A stretch of 13,010 nt of DNA, from the NCBI GenBank assembly GCA_902767175.1, contig CACXGH010000054.1, positions 1 through 13,010 on the forward strand, in the 5' to 3' direction. Both the position numbers and the translations under genes were made by a program. This document shows positions 7,349 to 12,591 of the stretch, piece after piece. Each line of letters opens with the position of its first letter. Position 1 is the stretch's first letter. This DNA comes from an uncultured Ruminococcus sp. Its GTDB lineage: Bacteria > Bacillota > Clostridia > Oscillospirales > Acutalibacteraceae. Under the pieces are notes generated by a model. It was not told where the DNA came from and searched no databases. It was given only the letters and a program-made list of their open reading frames with translations.

Positions 7349-7518
7349 GCGGTTTATTTTGCTCCCGGCTCCGCTGTTTTTTACTTTCAACCGTCAGTAA
7401 CAGTCAAAAATCAGCCAGTGACAGAGGATATACACGGCTTTTGTAAAACTGATTATGCTTACATTTTAAGAATAGTATAGCGAACTGTCAGCGCTGACTG
7501 ATAACGGAGATATTCCGA

Positions 7519-7734
7519 TTATACACTCTGCAGTCTTTCAGGCTCTCTTGTGTCTCTGAAAAGAAGTGAGATGCACCAGATCGCTGAGAGTGCGACAAGA
7601 GTGTAGATTATTCTGCTTATTATTCCTGTCTGTCCTCCGCATATCCATGCTACAAGGTCAAACTGAAATATTCCTATCGAGCCCCAATTGAGACCGCCGA
7701 TAATAAGCAGTATCATTGCAATTCTGTCGAGCAT
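7519..7734 (-). CDS. DUF378 family small membrane protein (YuzA-like)
   Basis: The 71-aa protein has two transmembrane segments (roughly residues 4-28 and 38-60). The first reads MLDRIAMILLIIGGLNWGSIGIFQFDLVAWI; the GGLNWG...F.FDLV signature is typical of the DUF378 family of small membrane proteins, whose function is unknown. A strong ribosome binding site AGGAGG (cctcct at 7745-7750 on the plus strand) lies 10 nt before the ATG. The tail after the second helix is charged (RDTREPERLQSV). The gene stands alone and is preceded by a hairpin-rich region without a clear promoter. Confidence 0.85.
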   Translation of the reverse strand: MLDRIAMILLIIGGLNWGSIGIFQFDLVAWICGGQTGIISRIIYTLVALSAIWCISLLFRDTREPERLQSV

Positions 7735-8087
7735 TTTATTCCGACCTCCTCGGTACAGACAGCTTTTTCTGTCTGCAGGCTTTCCGGAGCAGGCTGTATG
7801 CCTTACTATTCATACAGCTTACTAAGCGGTCTGAATAAAGCATATTTAAGCCTGTCCTATCCGTGTATCAGCTTTTAAGACAGGCTTTGATAGTGCTATC
7901 ATTTTAAAAACTGCTTCTTTCTGAAATGATAGCTGCTCTTATCCGCTTCTCATGTAATTATTCTATTCGCCTTTGGCGCTGAAAAACGGATCTGATCCGT
8001 TTTTCAATGAACTATAACATGAACTGCTTAAAGCTTATTCACCGGATAACTATAGTTTTGTCAGAGAAACGAAAATTATTCATATCT
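7735..8087. other. Hairpin-rich intergenic region without a gene
   Basis: No coding frame is supported in these 353 nt. At least four perfect inverted repeats follow one another: CAGACAG/CTGTCTG (7756-7775), GCTGTATG/CATACAGC (7793-7818), AAGCCTGTC/GACAGGCTT (7848-7887) and GCTATCATTT/AAATGATAGC (7895-7933). The terminator at 7980-8006 comes next. On the minus strand this is the leader side of the DUF378 gene and could be a structured 5' UTR or a small RNA. No known riboswitch signature was recognised. Confidence 0.5.
7980..8006 (-). terminator. Palindromic terminator downstream of the sigma-like gene pair
   Basis: TGAAAAACGGATC (7980-7992) and GATCCGTTTTTCA (7994-8006) form a 13-bp perfect inverted repeat around a single T. 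On the minus strand it ends with a U5 run inside the stem, so it can stop the leftward transcript of the sigma-like pair; the symmetry makes it active on both strands. Confidence 0.7.
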
Positions 8088-8378
8088 TTATAGATATAAC
8101 GCACATTTTTTTAATGCCGTTCGTGCCTTGCTGAGATGCTTATAGACGGTTGTCGGTCTTATGCTGAGAATCTTTGCTATTTCTTCAACATTTTTGCTTT
8201 CGTAATAATAATACATAATGCATTTTTTCTGTCGCTCGGTAAGCTCATATTTTATAGCCTTTTTCAGCAGCTCGTCCATTCTTCTGAGCTTGTCGCTTTT
8301 TTGTGCTGAAATGGTGTAGGCATGATACGCTGCATATTGTTCTATTTTTTCGCTGAGTAAATACTTTCTTGTTCTCAT
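8088..8378 (-). CDS. Sigma-70 region 4-only (sigma factor-like HTH) protein
   Basis: The 96-aa protein has a charged helical N-terminal part (residues 1-44) followed by a sigma-70 region 4 helix-turn-helix: YELTERQKKCIMYYYYESKNVEEIAKILSIRPTTVYKHLSKARTALKK (about 44-91). TERQ, VEEIAKIL and TTVYKHLSKAR are the usual region 4.2 pattern. Region 2, which binds the -10 box and core polymerase, is missing, so it cannot be a standard sigma factor alone. Similar region-4-only proteins occur in Firmicutes mobile elements and phages. It overlaps the stop of the upstream 67-aa gene by one base (TAATG), implying translational coupling and a joint role. It may be a DNA-binding activator, or may supply region 4 to a partner protein. 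A target promoter cannot be named. Confidence 0.8.
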   Translation of the reverse strand: MRTRKYLLSEKIEQYAAYHAYTISAQKSDKLRRMDELLKKAIKYELTERQKKCIMYYYYESKNVEEIAKILSIRPTTVYKHLSKARTALKKCALYL

Positions 8379-8581
8379 TAAACCTCTCCTTTTCTTCTTC
8401 TGAGAATATCTGCCGTCTTCATACAGTCCAGATACATCGTATACATTATGCAGATCCTGTTATTGATCTCCTTAAGCTCCGATACCGGAGCAGTCAATAG
8501 TTCTGCCTTAAGTACTGAGATTCTTTTTTTCAGCTTTTCTGCACTGTCCATATATTCGTCCGCCCATTCCTGATATGTCAT
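8378..8581 (-). CDS. Hypothetical 67-aa helical protein, partner of the sigma-like gene
   Basis: I do not recognise a named family. The 67-aa protein is almost wholly charged helix with heptad-like spacing (MDSAEKLKKRISVLKAELLTAPVSELKEINNRICIMY), suggesting a coiled coil, and ends in a basic RRRKGEV tail. Its stop overlaps the start of the region-4-only gene by one base, and a purine-rich ribosome binding site (AGAGAGGG) precedes its ATG. Tight coupling suggests that it forms a complex with the sigma-like protein, perhaps as the missing sigma part or as an anti-sigma; this is inference. Transcription probably starts at the promoter at 8690-8717. Confidence 0.7.
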   Translation of the reverse strand: MTYQEWADEYMDSAEKLKKRISVLKAELLTAPVSELKEINNRICIMYTMYLDCMKTADILRRRKGEV

Positions 8582-8689
8582 GCTTTCCCTCTCTTTCTAC
8601 ACAATTCGTGTACTTAATTTTTAAAATAAAAAGGGCTGTTTTGCCGAAGTGTTTAACTCTTCTGCCTGAGCTTACCCCTTGTATTTACA

Positions 8690-8717
8690 ATTATAACTTG
8701 TTTTTCACAAAAATCAA
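8690..8717 (-). promoter_or_regulatory. Promoter of the leftward 67-aa/sigma-like operon
   Basis: On the minus strand, TTGATT (8712-8717), a 16-bp spacer and TATAAT (8690-8695). The first dyad of the operator region begins 8 bp upstream of its -35 box. Confidence 0.65.
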
Positions 8718-8724
8718 TAGAAAA

Positions 8725-8771
8725 ATCGAACAAAATTTCGATAGTCCCAAATAACGAACAAAAATTCGATT
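8725..8771. promoter_or_regulatory. Two CGAAC...TTCG dyads between divergent promoters (candidate operators)
   Basis: ATCGAA-CAAAAT-TTCGAT (8725-8742) and CGAAC-A6-TTCGAT (8755-8771) are near-copies spaced about 29 bp apart, both imperfect or perfect dyads. They lie between the leftward promoter (8690-8717) and the rightward promoter (8798-8825), where an XRE repressor encoded next door would bind. The first also differs at only one conserved arm position from the Gram-positive LexA pattern CGAAC-N4-GTTCG, so SOS control is an alternative. The rest of the 8582-8958 gap holds AT-rich DNA and the immR leader, with no gene. Confidence 0.6.
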
Positions 8772-8797
8772 TTTTGTATAAAATCAAAAATATCTAT

Positions 8798-8825
8798 TGA
8801 AATTACACTAAACGTGTGGTATAAT
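8798..8825 (+). promoter_or_regulatory. Promoter of the XRE-ImmA-LURP operon
   Basis: TTGAAA (8798-8803), a 16-bp spacer and TATAAT (8820-8825). The leader to the XRE gene is about 125 nt and contains a small hairpin GCTGA...TCAGC (8859-8878). Confidence 0.7.
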
Positions 8826-8958
8826 CTGAGAAAATAAACTGATACTAAATAATCCAAAGCTGAATGGCTGCAATCAGCGATTTGCGGTGTAAAGACGGCA
8901 GGGGATATAACAGAGTATTGAAGTAAAACGGCGGATGTATAACAGAGGAGGAAGAAAT

Positions 8959-9351
8959 ATGTCATTGGGTGTCAGGATAAAACGCCTCCGCAAAAGGAAC
9001 GGTATGACTCAGTCGGAGCTTGCCGCAAGGCTCGGAATATCTCCGTCTGCTGTAGGTATGTATGAACAGGACAGGAGAGAACCTGACAGCAGGATACTCG
9101 GCAGACTGTGTGAGATATTCGGAGTAACGGGTGATTATTTTATCGGCAGCACGGAAAAAGAGCTTTCGGGAGAAGGAGTGGAGGTATCTGATGTGTTTGA
9201 CGAATTCACGAGAAAGCTCACAATGCAGGAAGGTCTTATGTTTGACGGAGTGCCGCTTAATAACGAGGACAGAATGAAAATAATCGACGCTATCAAGGTG
9301 GTTGCTGCTATTGCAAGACAGCAGCATAAAAAGGCTGCTGAGGGCGGCTGA
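8959..9351 (+). CDS. XRE-family HTH repressor, ImmR-like
   Basis: The 130-aa protein has an N-terminal Cro/C1-type helix-turn-helix: SLGVRIKRLRKRNGMTQSELAARLGISPSAVGMYEQDRREPD (about residues 2-43), then LCEIFGVTGDYFIG. The C-terminal half (about 55-130) is unlike DNA-binding folds and probably dimerises or responds to a signal. Its position directly before an ImmA-type peptidase gene, and divergent from another operon, matches the ImmR repressor of ICEBs1 and similar phage regulators. ImmR represses its element until cleaved by ImmA. ATG 8959 is chosen for AGAGGAGG (8944-8951); an in-frame start at 8935 lies before that site. It likely binds the dyads at 8725-8771 and controls both promoters; this is inference. 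Confidence 0.85.
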   Translation: MSLGVRIKRLRKRNGMTQSELAARLGISPSAVGMYEQDRREPDSRILGRLCEIFGVTGDYFIGSTEKELSGEGVEVSDVFDEFTRKLTMQEGLMFDGVPLNNEDRMKIIDAIKVVAAIARQQHKKAAEGG

Positions 9352-9364
9352 ACAGGAGGCGGAC

Positions 9365-9802
9365 ATGAATAAGACAGAACAGGCAGTCCGGGGGCTGATT
9401 GGAAGATATAATACTTCGGAGCTTGATGCTATCTGTGAAAAAATGGGAATAATAACTCTTGAGCAGGATCTGCCCTCATGCGTTAATGGGTTTACGGTAC
9501 AAATGAACGGAATAAGCTTTATTGTACTGAATGAGTCTCTGGACAGGTACAGAAAACGCTTTACAAAGGCGCATGAGCTGGGACATATAGTTATGCATAA
9601 CGGCACAAATACCGTTGAGCTGAGCTGCAATACAGATTTTATCGTAACTAAGTATGAGAGAGAGGCGGACAGCTTTGCAGCATGGCTCCTTATGCTTGAT
9701 GAAGCATCGGAGCTTGAAGGGCTTGAGAGCGTTACAGCAGAGGATATATCAAGAATAGCGCATATACCAATGTCGGCGGCAGATAATGCCTTTATGCAAT
9801 GA
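9365..9802 (+). CDS. ImmA/IrrE-family zinc metallopeptidase
   Basis: The 145-aa protein belongs to the ImmA/IrrE family (DUF955, COG2856), cytoplasmic zinc peptidases that cut a cognate XRE repressor. The zinc motif HELGH is at residues 70-74 within FTKAHELGHIVMH. The later EREADSFAAWLLM (98-110) supplies the third ligand glutamate and the conserved FA..LL helix. Before the active site, GFTVQMNGISFIVLNESLDRYRKRF is the usual family strand-helix. Length is close to ICEBs1 ImmA (169 aa). ATG 9365 has AGGAGG at 9354-9359, 5 nt away. It lies 13 nt after the repressor gene. The natural reading is that it inactivates the upstream repressor upon a signal, freeing the divergent operon. Confidence 0.9.
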   Translation: MNKTEQAVRGLIGRYNTSELDAICEKMGIITLEQDLPSCVNGFTVQMNGISFIVLNESLDRYRKRFTKAHELGHIVMHNGTNTVELSCNTDFIVTKYEREADSFAAWLLMLDEASELEGLESVTAEDISRIAHIPMSAADNAFMQ

Positions 9803-9824
9803 TGACACAAACAGGGTGGTCGTG

Positions 9825-10310
9825 ATGAAGCTGTATATAAAAAGAATATCCTCATCAGGAAATGAGCTTTTTATGATACTTGATGAGCTGGGAACTCTGA
9901 AATATACCGTATCTGCCATATCTGAGAGGATGAAACAGAGAATAATCATTTCAGATACATCTGGAAATGCAGTATCTGAAATTATTCACAAGGAATTCGT
10001 GATGAGATATTTTACCGTGCGATGCAGAAAAGGCTTTTATGTACTTCTGCCATATATGAAGAGGTGCTTTTACTTTAAAATATACGGCAGTACCTACAGA
10101 TTTGCAGGCGATATGACATCAGGGAGATTTTCGCTTTTTGACGTTGATAAAAGTCCCGTTATGACTCAGAAAAAATGCTGGACAAGCTTTGGGGAAGGCT
10201 ATGAGATAGAGCTTTATATTCCCGAACAGGAGCATTTTGCGCTTTCGTGCGCTGTTTGTGCGGATTTGTATCTTTCGGCAGCAGAAGAAAAACCGGTGCT
10301 TTCAGGGTGA
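9825..10310 (+). CDS. LURP-one/Tubby-like beta-barrel protein
   Basis: The 161-aa protein matches the pattern of LURP-one-related (Tubby C-terminal-like) proteins. Successive strands carry ELFMILDELGTLKYTVSA, IIISDTSGNAVSEII, CFYFKIYGSTYRFAGD, GRFSLFDVDKSPVM and a hydrophobic C-terminal helix FALSCAVCADLYLS. D..G..KYTV, D.SGN.VSEI, the GD turn and the late AVCADLY are the recognisable points. No signal peptide or membrane segment is seen. The biochemical role of bacterial members is unknown; some family barrels bind lipids or act as membrane-linked regulators. It starts 22 nt after immA (ATG 9825, with GTG 9822 possible), with a weak AGGGTGGT ribosome binding site, so it is the third gene of the repressor-peptidase operon. 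Fold assignment is by pattern only. Confidence 0.65.
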   Translation: MKLYIKRISSSGNELFMILDELGTLKYTVSAISERMKQRIIISDTSGNAVSEIIHKEFVMRYFTVRCRKGFYVLLPYMKRCFYFKIYGSTYRFAGDMTSGRFSLFDVDKSPVMTQKKCWTSFGEGYEIELYIPEQEHFALSCAVCADLYLSAAEEKPVLSG

Positions 10311-10405
10311 ACTATTGAATTCTTTTCTTGCTTTTATGTGATTTATCTGGCGGCATTACGGTCAGAATCACACAATAATACTTTGTTTTGATAAAATAAT
10401 ATTTG

Positions 10406-10434
10406 TTGACACAAGGGTGTATTTATTGTATTAT
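10406..10434 (+). promoter_or_regulatory. Promoter of the tandem lipoprotein array
   Basis: TTGACA (10406-10411), a 17-bp spacer and TATTAT (10429-10434). Upstream, TGTGATT (10337-10343) pairs with AATCACA (10366-10372), but without a T-tract, so it is a weak terminator candidate for the LURP-one gene. The leader to ATG 10528 is about 85 nt. Confidence 0.78.
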
Positions 10435-10527
10435 TAAAATGAAAGGCTTTTATAGTAAAAGTATTTTATTATAACAGACCTTTATAATATTTTTTCTTTG
10501 GTGTAAAAACCGGAAAGGAGAGTAATA

Positions 10528-11040
10528 ATGAGGAAATTTTTCAAGGCAGCTGTTTCGGCTATTCTCATGTCACTGCTTATATTCTCCGCAGCCGCTTGTA
10601 ACGGCAATAACGGGGGAAGCTCTGCAAACGGAAACGGAACTCAGGCGGCAACTGCTGCTGCTGAGCTTGTAGGTACATGGAAGATGCAGTTCGATGCAAG
10701 CAAATTGCCTGAGGATCAGAAGGCAAACGAAGCATTCTATGCGGTCTTTATGAGCAGCATGAATATGACAGTGGAGTTCAAGAGTGACAATACTGTTGCC
10801 ATAGAGATGAGCATGGATCAGATCAGCGGTCTGCCTTCACAGGAAACAAGCTCACAGAGCGGTACAGGCAAATGGACCCGTGAGGGTGATAAGGTGATCA
10901 TCAGCGATATATCAGGCGATGTATCTATGGATCCTACAGGTGCAGGCGAAAGCTCATCGGACGGAAAATATGAGATGAAGCTTCAGGACGGAAAGCTTAT
11001 CATAGAAGGCGCTGAAATGCTGCCTTTTGTAAAGCAGTAA
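10528..11040 (+). CDS. Small lipoprotein, copy A of tandem family (lipocalin/DUF5640-like)
   Basis: The 170-aa product starts with a lipoprotein signal (LLIFSAAAC, lipobox Cys24), a Gly/Asn/Ser-rich linker, then a beta-rich domain from ELVGTWKMQFD (about residue 47). The family pattern GTW...(20-30 aa)...VEFKSDNTV...GTGKWTREGDKVII...YEMKLQDGKLII is shared with the next three genes. This resembles the lipocalin-like/DUF5640-type lipoproteins of gut Firmicutes; ligand and role are unknown. It is the longest and most diverged copy, with an inserted Ser/Gly stretch (SMDPTGAGESSSDG). AAAGGAG (10514-10520) precedes ATG 10528. The next copy starts 40 nt downstream, so the array is probably one operon. 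Confidence 0.8.
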   Translation: MRKFFKAAVSAILMSLLIFSAAACNGNNGGSSANGNGTQAATAAAELVGTWKMQFDASKLPEDQKANEAFYAVFMSSMNMTVEFKSDNTVAIEMSMDQISGLPSQETSSQSGTGKWTREGDKVIISDISGDVSMDPTGAGESSSDGKYEMKLQDGKLIIEGAEMLPFVKQ

Positions 11041-11080
11041 GCTTAAAAGAATATGTGAAAAGAAAGTGAGGTCTGAGAAA

Positions 11081-11494
11081 ATGAAAATGAAAAGGCTTTT
11101 TGGTGTGATAGCGGTACTTTGTCTGACTGCCGTAATGCTGCTTGCCTTTACGGGCTGTAACGGAGGAGATAAAAGCAGCATAAATATTCAGGGAAATTGG
11201 AAATTGGCTCTGAATGAGACTGAAATAACCTTCCGTGAGACCCAGACATACAAGCCTATCATAGAAAGTATGGATAGCAAGCTTGAGTTTGCTTCTGACG
11301 GAAAGGTCAGGATTTCCGGAAATGTCGGCGACAATAAGGTCGATTCCGAAGGAACATGGACTCTTGACGGTGAAAAACTCACTATAACCGATTCTTCCGG
11401 TGCTTTGGGCAGCTCGGGTACTCTGACCTACACTTATAAGGATAACAGATTTGTTTCTGACACTCAAAAGCATATTTGCCTTGTCAGAGCATGA
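11081..11494 (+). CDS. Small lipoprotein, copy B of tandem family
   Basis: The 137-aa product has a lipoprotein signal (MKMKRLFGVIAVLCLTAVMLLAFTGC, lipobox FTGC, Cys26) and then the family domain: INIQGNWKLALNE, SKLEFASDGKVRISGNV, SEGTWTLDGEKLTI and LTYTYKDNRFV. GNW replaces GTW at the domain start. The end, SDTQKHICLVRA, does not align with the tails of the sister copies, so the C-terminus may have changed or shifted frame; the frame that opens there gives a tail with an FALS segment slightly closer to the others. ATG 11081 follows GTGAGG; an in-frame GTG at 11066 lies inside that ribosome binding site. Function unknown. Confidence 0.78.
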   Translation: MKMKRLFGVIAVLCLTAVMLLAFTGCNGGDKSSINIQGNWKLALNETEITFRETQTYKPIIESMDSKLEFASDGKVRISGNVGDNKVDSEGTWTLDGEKLTITDSSGALGSSGTLTYTYKDNRFVSDTQKHICLVRA

Positions 11495-11515
11495 CTCTGA
11501 AACTCAGTAGGAAAA

Positions 11516-11947
11516 ATGAAAAAGACTGTCAAATCTATTCTTGCAGCAGCTCTTTGTGTGATAATGGTATTTGCTTGTGCCGCCTGAGCAGGAAAAACAA
11601 ACAGCAACAGCGAAGCTGTCGGAACATGGAAGCTCCGGATAAACGACACAGTGTTTCAGTCTATGACTGAGGAGGAAGCATCTGCAACTAAGGCTTACTT
11701 TGAGGCACTTGATTTCTCAGTTATACTCAATGCCGACGGAACTGCCGATATTACAGGAAATATAGGCGGAGGTGCAGAGAGCGGAAAGGGCAGTTGGTCA
11801 CAGACCGGTGATCAGGTTTATCTTATTAATGCTCAGAGATCAGGCGGGAATGCAATAAAGTTTACTCTGAAGGACGGCAAGCTTTTCTTTGATGTGGAAT
11901 TAATAAGCGAACGGTATGTTGATGCATTTTATCTTTCAAAGGTATGA
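11516..11947 (+). pseudogene. Lipoprotein copy C with in-frame UGA at the lipobox cysteine codon
   Basis: Reading from ATG 11516 gives a signal peptide MKKTVKSILAAALCVIMVFACAA, then TGA at codon 24 (11585-11587), then an uninterrupted frame to TGA 11945-11947. The part after the stop (EAVGTWKLRIND...SMTEEEASATKAYFEALDFSVILNADGTADI...FTLKDGKLFFDVEL) is clearly homologous to copy D. In copy D codon 24 is TGC, the lipobox Cys, so the stop replaces exactly the acylated residue. Simplest view: a nonsense change made a pseudogene. Alternatives are readthrough or Sec insertion, or a sequencing error. The linker is one codon shorter than in D. The ribosome binding site is weak (AGTAGGA). The frame downstream carries no other stop, so decay is recent or function persists. 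Confidence 0.75.
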
Positions 11948-11948
11948 T

Positions 11949-11965
11949 ACAGCCCAAAGGGCTGT
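11949..11965 (+). other. Small hairpin between lipoprotein copies C and D
   Basis: ACAGCCC-AAA-GGGCTGT is a perfect 7-bp stem directly after the copy C stop, with no T-tract. It may stabilise or process the polycistronic mRNA rather than terminate it. Copy D then has its own AAAGGAG ribosome binding site (11988-11994). Confidence 0.5.
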
Positions 11966-12002
11966 TGTATGAAAATTTATTAAATTTAAAGGAGTTATTA
12001 AC

Positions 12003-12434
12003 ATGAAAAAAGTATTTAAATCAATTCTTGCAGCAAGTCTTTGTATTCTTATGATATTTGCATGTGCAGCGTGCAGCGGCGGAAGCGGCAGCGGTGATAA
12101 CGGCATAGTCGGAACATGGAAGCTTCAGATAGACAACGCAGCACTTCCTTCAATGAGTGAGCAGGAAGCATCTGCAACACAGGCTTACCTTTCAACACTC
12201 AATTTCTCTATTACATTCAATGCTGACGGAACAGCAACTGCATCAGGCAGTCTTGTAAGCGGCAGCCAGAGCGGTACAGTAAAGTGGACTCAGAGCGGCA
12301 ATACAATAACACTTGCGTCAACTGATGCGTCAAACAGCGGTTCAATGACACTTACATTAAAGGACGGCAAGCTGTGGTTTGATGCTGCTACAGTCGGTGA
12401 GCAGGCTGCTTCAATGATGTACCTTGCAAAATAA
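12003..12434 (+). CDS. Small lipoprotein, copy D of tandem family
   Basis: The 143-aa product has signal peptide and lipobox MKKVFKSILAASLCILMIFACAAC (Cys24), a short Gly/Ser linker, and the family domain: GIVGTWKLQIDNAALPSMSEQEASATQAYLSTLNFSITFNADGTATASG, then GTVKWTQSGNTITL and MTLTLKDGKLWFD. It is the closest relative of copy C (MKK..KSILAA.LC at the start, EQEASATQAY in the middle), so the two are a recent duplication. No catalytic residues are evident; a surface binding or structural role is possible but not shown. AAAGGAG lies 8 nt before ATG 12003, and a strong terminator follows the stop, closing the array. Confidence 0.82.
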   Translation: MKKVFKSILAASLCILMIFACAACSGGSGSGDNGIVGTWKLQIDNAALPSMSEQEASATQAYLSTLNFSITFNADGTATASGSLVSGSQSGTVKWTQSGNTITLASTDASNSGSMTLTLKDGKLWFDAATVGEQAASMMYLAK

Positions 12435-12452
12435 TAATAACTGCTTCTCTTG

Positions 12453-12481
12453 TGCGGATACAGAAATGTATCCGCATTTTT
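12453..12481 (+). terminator. Intrinsic terminator of the lipoprotein array
   Basis: TGCGGATACA (12453-12462) pairs perfectly with TGTATCCGCA (12467-12476) across a GAAA tetraloop, followed by T5 (12477-12481). Confidence 0.92.
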
Positions 12482-12495
12482 CATCGGACGAAATG

Positions 12496-12524
12496 TTGAC
12501 AGTGAAGTTTTAATATAATATAAT
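12496..12524 (+). promoter_or_regulatory. Full-consensus promoter of the DPY-repeat lipoprotein
   Basis: TTGACA (12496-12501), a 17-bp spacer and TATAAT (12519-12524), both exact consensus. The leader to ATG 12592 is about 60 nt, with AAAGGGAGG as ribosome binding site. Strong expression is expected. Confidence 0.88.
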
Positions 12525-12591
12525 CTAATTACCCCAGAATATTTCTGCGGTGAAAAGATAAATTATACAGATAAAAAGGGAGGAAGTATTA

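Noticed and set aside
8962..9855. 297-aa minus-strand frame opposite the ImmR/ImmA genes
   Set aside because: The plus strand encodes two clear conserved proteins with good start sites; the antisense translation has no domain signature.
11476..11670. 64-aa plus-strand frame spanning the start of copy C
   Set aside because: The homologous lipoprotein frame is the one from 11516; this overlapping frame has no ribosome binding site and no similarity to the paralogues.
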